The notes beneath the pieces were generated by a model. That model did not search any database. It was not told where the DNA came from and was given only the letters and a program-made list of their open reading frames with translations. A stretch of DNA of 64,000 nucleotides from Labilibaculum sp. GTDB taxonomy: Bacteria; Bacteroidota; Bacteroidia; Bacteroidales; Marinifilaceae. The position numbers and the translations under genes are program-made. Location of the stretch: NCBI GenBank assembly GCA_016342745.1, contig JAEINT010000005.1, forward strand, positions 62,001 through 126,000, written 5' to 3'. Positions 16,873 through 25,053 of the stretch are shown here, piece by piece. Each line of letters opens with the position of its first letter. Positions within the stretch are counted from its first letter, which is position 1.

Positions 16873-18648
16873 ATGAAGAATAAAAGCTTGCTATCCCGAT
16901 TTCTTATTTGGAGAGTGAAAAACATCAAGGAACGGCAGTTCGTTCTACTTTTAAGTTTTGTAGTTGGTCTTGTTAGTGGTTTAGCAGCATTGCTATTAAA
17001 GAATGCAATACATTTTACCCACCATTTCTTAACGCATCGATTGCATGTTGATTCAGCCAACCTCTTGTACTTGGCTTATCCTGGAGTCGGTATTTTGCTA
17101 ACAATTTTATTTGTAAAATTCTTTGTAAAGGATAATATAGGACATGGGGTTTCTCGGATTCTATATTCTATATCCAAGAAAAATTCGTTGATCAAATCGC
17201 ACAATAATTTTTCTTCTATCATAGCCAGTACGCTAACAATTGGATTTGGAGGTTCTGTTGGATCTGAGGCTCCTGTTGTGTTAACCGGTGCATCGATAGG
17301 TTCCAATTTAGGACGTATGTTTCACATGAACCAAAAAATCATTACACTGATGGTTGGTTGTGGAGCTGCTGGAGCAATTGGAGGAATTTTTAAAGCGCCA
17401 ATGGCAGGTATGGTTTTTACCTTGGAAGTACTGATGTTAGATCTAACAATGGCATCCTTAATTCCATTGCTGATTTCTTCAATTACAGGAGCTAGTGTTG
17501 CTTATTTCTTTATGGGTAAAGGAGTATTGCTATCTTATGATGTAACGGCACCATTTGTAATTAATAACATACCTTATTATATAATATTAGGCATATTTGC
17601 AGGTTTGGTTTCTCTTTATTTTACTCGTTTTTCCATGTACTTGGAATCCTTGTTTGATTGTGTAAAGAATTCTTATCAAAAAATGCTGATTGGTGGACTT
17701 TCATTGGGTGTTTTGATCTTTTTGTTTCCACCACTTTATGGAGAAGGTTACAATACAATTCAAGCTCTTCTAGATGGAAATCATACTCATCTGGTAAACA
17801 ACAGTATTTTCTATTTCTTAAAAGATAATTATTGGTTGTTGTTAGGATACGTTGTTCTGATACTAGTATTTAAGGTTGTTGCTTCCACAGTTACTACCGG
17901 AAGTGGTGGTGTTGGTGGTATTTTTGCGCCATCCTTATTCTTAGGTGGTGTTTCTGGCTTTTTAGTTGCTCGAGTGCTTAATGGTTTCAATTTTGTGAAG
18001 TTATCGGAGAGTAATTTTACGTTAATAGGAATGGCAGGTATGATGGCAGGTGTAATGCATGCACCACTAACGGCTATTTTCTTAATTGTTGAAATAACGG
18101 GTGGCTATGCCTTATTTATTCCGATCATGATAACGGCAACCATTGCCTATCTAACCATCATGTATTTCGAGCCACATTCTATTTATACAAAGCGTTTGGC
18201 AAAAAGAGGTGAGTTAATTACCCACAATAAAGATAAAGCGATTCTCACATTAATGAAATTAGGAAAAGTGATTGAAACTGACCTAAAGAGAGTTGATCCG
18301 AATGCAACATTAGGCGAATTGGTTAAGAAAATATCACAATCGCAACGAAATATTTTCCCGGTTGTTGATGAGGATGAGAAATTGTTGGGAATTGTACTTT
18401 TAGATGATATCAGAAATATCATGTTTAACCCGGAAATGTACGATGATACTTACGTACATGATTTAATGATTATGCCACCAGCCATATTGGATGCGAATGC
18501 GCCAATGGATAAAGTAATGCGAAGATTTGAAGAAACAGGCGCCTGGAACCTTCCGGTTGTTCAGGACGATAAATATTTGGGATTTGTATCAAAAGCAAAG
18601 ATTTTTAATGTTTACAGAAGAGTCTTGGTACATTATTCCGACGAATAG
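16873..18648 (+). CDS. ClC-family chloride channel/transporter with CBS pair, copy 2
   Basis: This 591-residue protein aligns with copy 1 with almost no gaps through the membrane core. Key positions are GHGVS at 90-94, where Pro94 of copy 1 is Ser, the gating Glu132 in GSEAPV, Glu185-Val186 in FTLEV, GIFAPS around Phe351 and Tyr438 in HSIYTKRL. Two CBS domains follow, with GAWNLPVV in the second. The ATG start lies after a leader of its own, and a strong terminator follows the gene, so it is probably an independent transcript. Function is inferred as chloride or another small anion moving across the inner membrane. Confidence 0.92.
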   Translation: MKNKSLLSRFLIWRVKNIKERQFVLLLSFVVGLVSGLAALLLKNAIHFTHHFLTHRLHVDSANLLYLAYPGVGILLTILFVKFFVKDNIGHGVSRILYSISKKNSLIKSHNNFSSIIASTLTIGFGGSVGSEAPVVLTGASIGSNLGRMFHMNQKIITLMVGCGAAGAIGGIFKAPMAGMVFTLEVLMLDLTMASLIPLLISSITGASVAYFFMGKGVLLSYDVTAPFVINNIPYYIILGIFAGLVSLYFTRFSMYLESLFDCVKNSYQKMLIGGLSLGVLIFLFPPLYGEGYNTIQALLDGNHTHLVNNSIFYFLKDNYWLLLGYVVLILVFKVVASTVTTGSGGVGGIFAPSLFLGGVSGFLVARVLNGFNFVKLSESNFTLIGMAGMMAGVMHAPLTAIFLIVEITGGYALFIPIMITATIAYLTIMYFEPHSIYTKRLAKRGELITHNKDKAILTLMKLGKVIETDLKRVDPNATLGELVKKISQSQRNIFPVVDEDEKLLGIVLLDDIRNIMFNPEMYDDTYVHDLMIMPPAILDANAPMDKVMRRFEETGAWNLPVVQDDKYLGFVSKAKIFNVYRRVLVHYSDE

Positions 18649-18677
18649 TAAGTTAGGATTAGTTGTTAGATTTAGTC

Positions 18678-18715
18678 GAGCTCATTTTGCAATTGCAGAA
18701 TGAGCTCTTCTTTTT
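18678..18715 (+). terminator. Intrinsic terminator after ClC copy 2
   Basis: GAGCTCATT / AATGAGCTC, with additional pairing of TGCAATTGCA in the loop, is followed by TTCTTTTT. It lies 30 bases after the stop codon and separates copies 2 and 3. Confidence 0.85.
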
Positions 18716-18800
18716 AGAAGAATAATGGCTTAAATAATTCACCAGCAGTTCGTATTTTTCTTCTCGATTTATTAAATTAGGAGTTCACCTATCCTAATAA

Positions 18801-20576
18801 ATGGCAACAAATACTCGCTGGCGTAGGTTTTTAATTTGGAGATTGCGTCATATCAACAACCAAAGCTTTATTTTAATTTTGAGCGTGCTTATTGGCATTG
18901 CGTCAGGAATGACTGCACTTTTATTAAAAACTGCAGTGTATAGAAGTCGGGAATTTTTGTTGGAAGGAATAGATTGGAGTTATCAGAATTATTTATTTTT
19001 TCTGTATCCAATGATTGGAGTAGGGCTTACGCTTATCTTTAAAAAGTACATCATTCGTGATTTTATAAAGCACAACATTACTTCTCTTTTGCATGCAATA
19101 TCGAAGCGCAACAGTATTGTAAAACTGCATAAAACCTATTCTTCTGTTATTGGTTCAATTATTACTGCAGGTTTTGGTGGAAGTATTGGATTAGAGTCTC
19201 CAATTATATCATCTGGTGCTGCGATTGGCTCCAATATGGCTCGTAATTTTCATTTGAATTATAAAGAAGTAACCTTGATGTTAGCTTGCGGAGCTTCTGG
19301 TGCTATAGCTGCAATTTTTAATACGCCCATTGCCGCAATTGTATTTGCCTTAGAGGTGTTGCTAATTGATTTGTCAAGATTTTCATTGATCCCGTTGTTA
19401 ATGGCATCGGTGAGTGGAGCAATTACTACCAAGCTATTTCTCGATGAAGAAATTTTAATAGAGTTTGCCATTACCCATGCTTTTGAGGTAAGAGATATTC
19501 CTTTTTTTATTTTGCTTGGAATCCTTTCAGGTTTGGTATCTGTTTATTTTACAAGGGTATTTTTATGGATAGAAAATCGTTTCGAAGCAATTAAGCTGTT
19601 GCGAAATAGGATGCTAATTGGAGGATTAGGCTTGGGTGTAATGATTTTTTATTTCCCGGCACTTTACGGAGAGGGATACAATATGGTTAAGGCTTTAATT
19701 GCAGGTAATTTGCATGAAGTATTTCAATCTAGTTTGTTTGAGAATTATACAGATGTTTGGTATGTTGTGGTAATTTTTATTGGAGCCTTGGTCTTTTTGA
19801 AAGTTATTGCAGCATCAATAACCTTAGGAGCTGGAGGTATTGGGGGAATATTTGCACCTTCTGTTTTTACAGGTGCTATGTTGGGTTTTTTATTTGTATT
19901 TGTTTACAATCATTTTCAGATTGGAGAACCTCTTGCAGCCAGTAATTTTACATTAGTGGGAATGGCTAGTGTGCTGGGAGGTGTATTGCAAGCTCCTTTA
20001 ACAGGGATTTTTCTAATTGCTGAAATCACTAGTGGCTACGAGTTAATTGTTCCTTTAATGTTATCAACAACAATCTCATACATTACGGTTCGAAGCTTGC
20101 AAAAAGATTCAATCCTAACGGCGCAATTAGCTAAAAAAGGAGAATTAATAACGCACAATAAAGATCGGGCAGTTCTTACTTTTATGCAGCTGTCGAAAGT
20201 AATTGAAAGAGATTTAAAAAGTATTAATGAAGATGCAACTCTTGAAGAATTAGTAAAGGTTATTTCAAAATCAAAAAGGAATATTTACCCAGTCTTAACC
20301 GAGGAAAAATACTTAATCGGAGTCATATTGCTTGATGATGTTAGAGAAATCATGTTCGATAAAGAAATGTATTCAATATCAATCAGTAGCTTAATGATTA
20401 TGCCTCCAGCTTCTATTTCCTTTCAAGAATCGATGGAATCGGTGCTAAAGAAATTTCAAGACACTGGAGCATGGAATTTGCCCGTGATCGATAATGGTAA
20501 ATATGTCGGATTTGTATCTAAATCAAAGCTTTTTTCTGCCTATCGTCAACATTTGGTGGAAATTACAGCAGATTAA
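18801..20576 (+). CDS. ClC-family protein with CBS pair, copy 3, divergent filter
   Basis: This third tandem paralogue also has 591 residues, with one single-residue shift near residue 395 that is compensated later. The gating Glu132 (GLESPI) and the FAPS motif from Phe351 remain, and the inner position is Glu185-Val186. However, the selectivity stretch reads KHNITSLL, so the Gly and Pro of the usual GxGIP are Asn and Thr. The chloride-coordinating Tyr is Leu439 (DSILTAQL). Two CBS domains follow, with GAWNLPVI. No frameshift or stop interrupts it, so it appears expressed and selected, but with altered ion handling. It lies after a terminator and 7 bases from the convergent next gene. No clear promoter is found. 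Confidence 0.9.
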   Translation: MATNTRWRRFLIWRLRHINNQSFILILSVLIGIASGMTALLLKTAVYRSREFLLEGIDWSYQNYLFFLYPMIGVGLTLIFKKYIIRDFIKHNITSLLHAISKRNSIVKLHKTYSSVIGSIITAGFGGSIGLESPIISSGAAIGSNMARNFHLNYKEVTLMLACGASGAIAAIFNTPIAAIVFALEVLLIDLSRFSLIPLLMASVSGAITTKLFLDEEILIEFAITHAFEVRDIPFFILLGILSGLVSVYFTRVFLWIENRFEAIKLLRNRMLIGGLGLGVMIFYFPALYGEGYNMVKALIAGNLHEVFQSSLFENYTDVWYVVVIFIGALVFLKVIAASITLGAGGIGGIFAPSVFTGAMLGFLFVFVYNHFQIGEPLAASNFTLVGMASVLGGVLQAPLTGIFLIAEITSGYELIVPLMLSTTISYITVRSLQKDSILTAQLAKKGELITHNKDRAVLTFMQLSKVIERDLKSINEDATLEELVKVISKSKRNIYPVLTEEKYLIGVILLDDVREIMFDKEMYSISISSLMIMPPASISFQESMESVLKKFQDTGAWNLPVIDNGKYVGFVSKSKLFSAYRQHLVEITAD

Positions 20577-20583
20577 AAAATGT

Positions 20584-21180
20584 TTAGATATCAATTGTTC
20601 CTGATTTTTTCTTTCTGTTTTGTTGATATATAGAATCTCTCTGCTTGAAATATTTTTTTCGCTGTTTCATAAAGTTTTGTCGAATGGAATCTAGCTTGTG
20701 ATGCATTTGATTTCTATTTTCATTCTCAAAATTCATGCGATCTTCAAACATCTCTTCGAATTCTTCAAAGAAATTGTCTCTACTTGAATCCCTAGAAAAG
20801 AAATCGTTTTGGAAAAATTGTGGTTCGAAGAAATCTCTATTGAAAAAGTCATCCGAAAAGAATGGATGATGAAATGATTTGTAAGCCGAACTATCTCTTT
20901 TAAAAAGATGCTCTAAATGCTCTTTCATTTTTTTTCTCATTTCGTGCGAATTAGAAAAATTGAAAAATGATGAGTCGGGATTAAAATGATAACTGCTATC
21001 AGAAGACCAAGAATAGACATAAGTAGAGTCATAACGAATCAGATTCCCATCTTCATCGTATTCTCTTTGTACTTTGATGTTTTTGTTTGGAAGTTTTGTT
21101 GTGTCTTGTTTTTGGGTAAATCCTGTAAAGGAAAAGAGTAGGATAAAAACAGACAAGGCCGAATTAATTACAATTTTCAT
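20584..21180 (-). CDS. Secreted phenylalanine-rich protein of unknown function
   Basis: This 198-residue protein has a signal peptide of about 22 residues ending FTQ. After a YDEDGNLIRYDSTYVYSW segment resembling a short beta hairpin, the middle (about 95-145) is rich in paired phenylalanines among Asp, Asn and Ser: SDDFFNRDFFEPQFF, then QNDFFSRDSS and EEFEEMFEDRMNF. The C-terminal 50 residues are basic and probably helical (KLDSIRQNFMKQRKKYFKQ). I recognise no domain. The spaced FF units suggest a membrane- or protein-binding surface, but this is inference. Its stop lies 7 bases from the end of the convergent ClC gene, and no terminator is seen between them. Confidence 0.72.
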   Translation of the reverse strand: MKIVINSALSVFILLFSFTGFTQKQDTTKLPNKNIKVQREYDEDGNLIRYDSTYVYSWSSDSSYHFNPDSSFFNFSNSHEMRKKMKEHLEHLFKRDSSAYKSFHHPFFSDDFFNRDFFEPQFFQNDFFSRDSSRDNFFEEFEEMFEDRMNFENENRNQMHHKLDSIRQNFMKQRKKYFKQRDSIYQQNRKKKSGTIDI

Positions 21181-21261
21181 TTGATTGAGGTTTTATATTA
21201 TCACAATAAAATTACAAAATCGCTTATTTTAATCCGAGTTAAAATATTTTAAAAAGTATTA

Positions 21262-21289
21262 AAAAAGCCGCCCTGATTGGAGCGGCTTG
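21262..21289 (-). terminator. Intrinsic terminator after the small membrane-protein pair
   Basis: AAGCCGC / GCGGCTT with a ten-base loop is followed on the minus strand by a T run. It lies 20 bases after the stop codon at 21310. Confidence 0.82.
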
Positions 21290-21309
21290 ATTTATATAGC
21301 TTGGAAATA

Positions 21310-21816
21310 CTATTCCATTTGTTTAAGATTTATAGCATACATAATTACAAATAAGGCCGTAATTGCTGCTCCAATCATTGTCATACTAAACATTGCATCG
21401 AAATCGATAAGAGCTAATGGGACTAGAAGCCAAAAAACATTTGCGGCTGTGTATAAATAAAATCCGTTCTTTTTCAATTTAAACATCATGAATATTCCTA
21501 AAAGGCTAAGTATTGCAAATAAACAATTTACTCCTGTTATTAGTTCTAGGTTTTCAGATAATGCCTTTAGTTGGATGATACTATTTTCTGTCATACTGTA
21601 AAAGAATCCAGATTCCATTCCTGCTTCCTCCATAGCTTCAAGTCCGTCAGTTGCTTGTTGCATTTTTTCAGGATAAGAATTTTCAAAAGTTACATAGGTA
21701 TATACAGAGTTTAATAATCCAAAGCCACCACTACCTATAAAAGATAGTATGCAAAGAACAGTTAGAAATGTTGATCTTTTTTTAGGGGCTTCAATAGTTG
21801 TTACATTTTCTTCCAT
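21310..21816 (-). CDS. Small four-helix membrane protein, paralogue of its neighbour
   Basis: This 168-residue protein opens with a hydrophilic stretch ending in PKKRSTFLTVLCILSFIGSGG and has membrane helices at about residues 15-38, 85-108, 112-130 and 137-158. It closes with a short cytoplasmic tail NLKQME. The upstream gene (21850-22332) has the same plan, the same TLLTVLCVLTFIGSG start and the same YAVNLKKM end, so they are tandem paralogues. Both have a long extracytoplasmic loop between the first two helices. Similar small proteins occur widely in Bacteroidota without known function. The two genes are 33 bases apart and share a terminator. Confidence 0.75.
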   Translation of the reverse strand: MEENVTTIEAPKKRSTFLTVLCILSFIGSGGFGLLNSVYTYVTFENSYPEKMQQATDGLEAMEEAGMESGFFYSMTENSIIQLKALSENLELITGVNCLFAILSLLGIFMMFKLKKNGFYLYTAANVFWLLVPLALIDFDAMFSMTMIGAAITALFVIMYAINLKQME

Positions 21817-21849
21817 AATAGTCTGGTTTTTTTAGGGATAATAAATATA

Positions 21850-22332
21850 TTAAATCATTTTTTTTAGGTTAACAGCATAAAGGGCAATAAATAGTATTGC
21901 AAAGAAACTCCCAAATAGAATTCCAATATTAGTAAAGAGATTGAAACCAATAAAGGCAGGAGCTACAAATAACAGTAAAACTTGAGCGCTTGCATAGATG
22001 TAAAAACCGAGTTTTTTTAATTGAAACATTAATATTGCTCCGGTAAGGCTAGCTGCGTATAGAATAAAATTGGCAAGGGAGATTTCAAAAATATGATCGA
22101 TTGCTAATTGTGCCATTTCAAAGGCTTGTTCTACAAATTTTTTAACTGGTTCTTCAGGAATGTCCTGCAATGCCATTTCGAAAAATTCGGGTCCTAAAAA
22201 ACTTTTAATAGGAGACATAACCATTCCCATAAGATTACTAAAGACATTTACACCACTGCCAATAAAAGTTAGTACGCACAAGACAGTTAGTAGAGTTGGT
22301 CTTTGTTTAGGTGAAGTTTCAACGATTTCCAT
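21850..22332 (-). CDS. Small four-helix membrane protein, paralogue of its neighbour
   Basis: This 160-residue protein shares the plan of the gene that follows it: a PKQRPTLLTVLCVLTFIGSG first helix, an acidic loop around PEEPVKKFVEQAF, three further helices and a basic YAVNLKKMI tail. In both, the third helix contains MFQLKK or MFKLKK followed by GFYLY or GFYIY. No catalytic motif is visible. It is first in a two-gene unit on the minus strand, divergent from glyA. I make no functional call. Confidence 0.75.
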   Translation of the reverse strand: MEIVETSPKQRPTLLTVLCVLTFIGSGVNVFSNLMGMVMSPIKSFLGPEFFEMALQDIPEEPVKKFVEQAFEMAQLAIDHIFEISLANFILYAASLTGAILMFQLKKLGFYIYASAQVLLLFVAPAFIGFNLFTNIGILFGSFFAILFIALYAVNLKKMI

Positions 22333-22464
22333 ATTGGTTTGTTTAGGGTTTATTCTAGACTGAAAATTACAATGTTAAATGTACAATAATTGTATCATCT
22401 AATAAAATGAATAAAAGGAATTTAGATTTTTAGTGAATATTGTCGGTTAAGTACTGTTTTTTAC

Positions 22465-22578
22465 ATGATGATTGTAGATTTATTCGGATCAAAGAAGCTA
22501 AAAACCATGCCTCTGTACCTTGCGATGAAAGGTGGTGTTGCTATTTCCTTACTAAATATTCATTTAAGGGTGAATTAA
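22465..22578 (+). CDS. Possible 37-residue small protein upstream of glyA
   Basis: An ATG-ATG start opens a frame of 37 codons, beginning MMIVDLFGSKKLK and ending NIHLRVN before TAA. The composition (basic centre, then a hydrophobic GGVAISLL stretch) looks more protein-like than the flanking sequence. However, it is short, has no homologue I recognise and ends upstream of the glyA promoter candidate. It could be a leftover fragment or a chance frame. Confidence 0.22.
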   Translation: MMIVDLFGSKKLKTMPLYLAMKGGVAISLLNIHLRVN

Positions 22579-22612
22579 GAGAGAAATAATTTTTTTAATA
22601 TGCTGATTTGTC

Positions 22613-22620
22613 TAATTTTG
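22613..22620 (+). promoter_or_regulatory. Candidate -7 box for glyA
   Basis: TAATTTTG matches TAnnTTTG and lies about 157 bases upstream of the glyA ATG. A T-rich stretch sits where the -33 element should be, without a clean TTTG. The implied leader is about 150 bases. Confidence 0.35.
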
Positions 22621-22701
22621 AACCTGCACTTTTAGGAATATATTTATAATAAATTTTTGTAGTGCATCATCTTTTCAAGGGGGAATAAATACTTTATCAG
22701 T

Positions 22702-22718
22702 AAGGAATTATATTCCTT
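22702..22718. repeat. Palindrome in the glyA leader
   Basis: AAGGAAT-TAT-ATTCCTT is a perfect dyad with seven-base arms, about 58 bases before the glyA start. It may be an operator or a small leader hairpin. Confidence 0.35.
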
Positions 22719-22776
22719 TTAAACACTAACAAATCATTAAATCATTTCGATTAATTTCGGAAAAAGACAAACAACA

Positions 22777-24057
22777 ATGGAAAGAGATATTCAAATTTTC
22801 GACCTAATTGATCAGGAATACCTACGTCAGAAAAATGGTATTGAATTAATTGCTTCTGAGAACTTCGTAAGTCAGCAAGTTATGGATGCAATGGGCTCAT
22901 GTCTAACAAACAAATATGCTGAAGGTTATCCAGGAAAACGTTACTATGGCGGATGTCAGATTGTAGATCAGACTGAGCAGTTGGCAATTGATAGAGCCTG
23001 TGAGTTATTTGGTGCTGAATATGCAAATGTACAGCCACACTCTGGAGCACAAGCTAATGCTGCTGTTTTTTATGCATGTTTGCAGCCAGGTGATACTTTC
23101 TTAGGATTGGATTTATCGCATGGTGGTCACTTGTCACATGGATCTCCAGTTAACCTTTCAGGTAACTTGTACAACCCAGTTGCATATCACGTAAAAGAAG
23201 AAACAGGTACTGTTGATTACGATGAGTTAGAGCAATTGGCTTTGGAAAACAAGCCTAAGATGATTGTAGCTGGTGCTTCGGCTTATTCTCGTGATTGGGA
23301 TTATCCACGTTTACGTGAAATTGCTGATAAAGTAGGATGTTTATTGATGGCTGATATTGCTCACCCTGCAGGATTAATTGCGAAGGGATTATTAAGCAAT
23401 CCAGTTCCTCATTGTCATATTGTGACTACAACAACTCATAAAACACTTCGTGGGCCTCGTGGTGGTTTGATTATTATGGGAAAAGATTTTGAGAATCCTT
23501 GGGGACAGAAGACTCCAAAAGGAGAAATCAAAATGATGTCTCAAGTATTGAACTTTGCGGTTTTCCCAGGACAACAAGGTGGTCCTTTAGAGCACGTTAT
23601 TGCTGCTAAAGCTGTAGCTTTTGGTGAAGCTTTAACTGATTCTTATAAAGAGTACGCTATTCAGATGCAGAAAAATGCAAAAGTAATGGCTGAAGAATTT
23701 ATTAAATTGGGTTACAAAGTAATTTCTGGAGGAACAGATAACCATTCAATGTTGGTTGATTTACGTTCTAAATTCCCAGAAATTTCAGGTAAGAAAGTAG
23801 AGAATGTATTGGTGAAAGCTGATATTACTATCAATAAGAACATGGTTCCTTTTGATACTCGTTCTCCATTTGCAACTTCAGGTTTACGTGTAGGTACTCC
23901 AGCAATCACAACTCGTGGTTTGAAGGAAGAGCACATGCCAGTAATCGTTCAAATGATTGATGAGGTTATTAGTAATATCGAAAACGAAGAGGTAATTACT
24001 GCTGTTCGTGAGCGTGTAAACGAAATGATGTGTGAGCGTCCAATGTTTGCTTACTAA
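22777..24057 (+). CDS. glyA: Serine hydroxymethyltransferase
   Basis: GlyA converts serine and tetrahydrofolate to glycine and 5,10-methylene-tetrahydrofolate, feeding one-carbon metabolism. The 426-residue PLP enzyme shows [11 protein letters not shown] near the start, GKRYYGGC at about 53-60, [13 protein letters not shown], and the PLP-binding Lys222 in [14 protein letters not shown]. Length and motifs are normal. It is preceded by a long leader and ends at a strong terminator, so it is probably monocistronic. Confidence 0.97.
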   Translation: MERDIQIFDLIDQEYLRQKNGIELIASENFVSQQVMDAMGSCLTNKYAEGYPGKRYYGGCQIVDQTEQLAIDRACELFGAEYANVQPHSGAQANAAVFYACLQPGDTFLGLDLSHGGHLSHGSPVNLSGNLYNPVAYHVKEETGTVDYDELEQLALENKPKMIVAGASAYSRDWDYPRLREIADKVGCLLMADIAHPAGLIAKGLLSNPVPHCHIVTTTTHKTLRGPRGGLIIMGKDFENPWGQKTPKGEIKMMSQVLNFAVFPGQQGGPLEHVIAAKAVAFGEALTDSYKEYAIQMQKNAKVMAEEFIKLGYKVISGGTDNHSMLVDLRSKFPEISGKKVENVLVKADITINKNMVPFDTRSPFATSGLRVGTPAITTRGLKEEHMPVIVQMIDEVISNIENEEVITAVRERVNEMMCERPMFAY

Positions 24058-24082
24058 TCCAATCATACAAAATATAGTATTG

Positions 24083-24114
24083 AAGAGGAGAACTTGGTTC
24101 TCCTCTTTTTTTGT
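24083..24114 (+). terminator. Intrinsic terminator after glyA
   Basis: AAGAGGAGAAC / GTTCTCCTCTT form an 11-base perfect stem with a three-base loop, followed by a T run. It lies 25 bases after the stop. Confidence 0.92.
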
Positions 24115-24219
24115 GCTCGAAAATATGTTAAGGTGAAATGGGATGTGTTTTGCATTTTGTTTTTAAACATACTTGGTTACGATTTTTATTCTTAGTTTAA
24201 CGCCTTAAATTGGAAAATT

Positions 24220-24990
24220 ATGGAATGGTATTATTACGTTTTGGTTGTTTTAGTAGGTGTGTTTGCAGGGTTTTTGAATACGCTTGCTGGAAGTGGTTCC
24301 GTTATTAGTTTAGCGATGTTGATGTTTATGGGCTTACCTGCAAACATTGCTAACGGTACTAACCGTATTGCCATTTTAATGCAGAATATTGTTGGAGTAA
24401 GTAGTTTTAAAAAGCAAAAGGTTTTTACTTTTAAAGAAGGGATTTGGTTAGCCTTACCTGCAATAGTTGGTTCTGTTATTGGGGCCAGCTTGGCTGTCGA
24501 AATAAATGAAGAAATTATGGAGAAGACCATTGGTGGACTTCTTGTGTTTCTCTTCTTTATTATTCTTTACAAGCCTGATGCATGGGTAAAAGGCCAGGCA
24601 GGTTTGATTCGCTCGAAACCGAGTATTATGCAAGTTGTAATTTTCTTTTTTATTGGATTGTATGGTGGGTTTATTCAAGCAGGAGTTGGATTTTTTCTAT
24701 TATCAGGATTAGTGCTTGGAGCGGGTTTCGATTTGGTGAAAGCAAATGCGATTAAAGTATTTATTGTGCTTCTTTACACTCCTTTTGCTTTGGGTGTATT
24801 TATTATGAATGGACAAATAGATTATAAAATTGGGATTATTCTTGGAGTAGGAAACATGCTTGGCGCTTATATCGCAGCGAATTTTGCAGTTAGTTGGGGT
24901 GCTAAATTTGTACGATACATTCTTATGGCTGTTATTGTTTTTGCTTCCCTAAAATTTATAGGTGTTTACGAAATGATTGGTTTGATATAG
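24220..24990 (+). CDS. TauE/SafE (DUF81) family membrane permease
   Basis: This 256-residue inner-membrane protein has about eight helices and the family start AGFLNTLAGSGSVISLAML, with a second related half beginning near GGFIQAGVGFFLLSGL. The family exports small anions such as sulfite or sulfoacetate, or moves other organic acids; the substrate cannot be read here. It stands alone between the glyA terminator and the convergent tonB operon. No neighbouring sulfur genes give a hint. Confidence 0.85.
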   Translation: MEWYYYVLVVLVGVFAGFLNTLAGSGSVISLAMLMFMGLPANIANGTNRIAILMQNIVGVSSFKKQKVFTFKEGIWLALPAIVGSVIGASLAVEINEEIMEKTIGGLLVFLFFIILYKPDAWVKGQAGLIRSKPSIMQVVIFFFIGLYGGFIQAGVGFFLLSGLVLGAGFDLVKANAIKVFIVLLYTPFALGVFIMNGQIDYKIGIILGVGNMLGAYIAANFAVSWGAKFVRYILMAVIVFASLKFIGVYEMIGLI

Positions 24991-25036
24991 TTGATTTTCT
25001 ACTAACATTTCGGTACTCTATACCTGAAAAATCAAC
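24990..25036. terminator. Possible bidirectional terminator between the TauE/SafE gene and tonB
   Basis: GTTGATTTTC and GAAAAATCAAC pair across a loop of about 26 bases and lie between two convergent stop codons. The T and A content on the arms fits a weak two-way terminator. Confidence 0.4.
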
Positions 25037-25053
25037 TTTGTGCTAACTGCTAT

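Larger units (their letters stand above)
22333..22776. other. Divergent intergenic region upstream of glyA
   Basis: These 444 bases hold promoters for the membrane-protein pair and glyA. Content seen: a possible 37-codon frame at 22465-22578, a -7 box candidate at 22613-22620 and a 17-base palindrome at 22702-22718. No known riboswitch is recognised. Confidence 0.5.
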
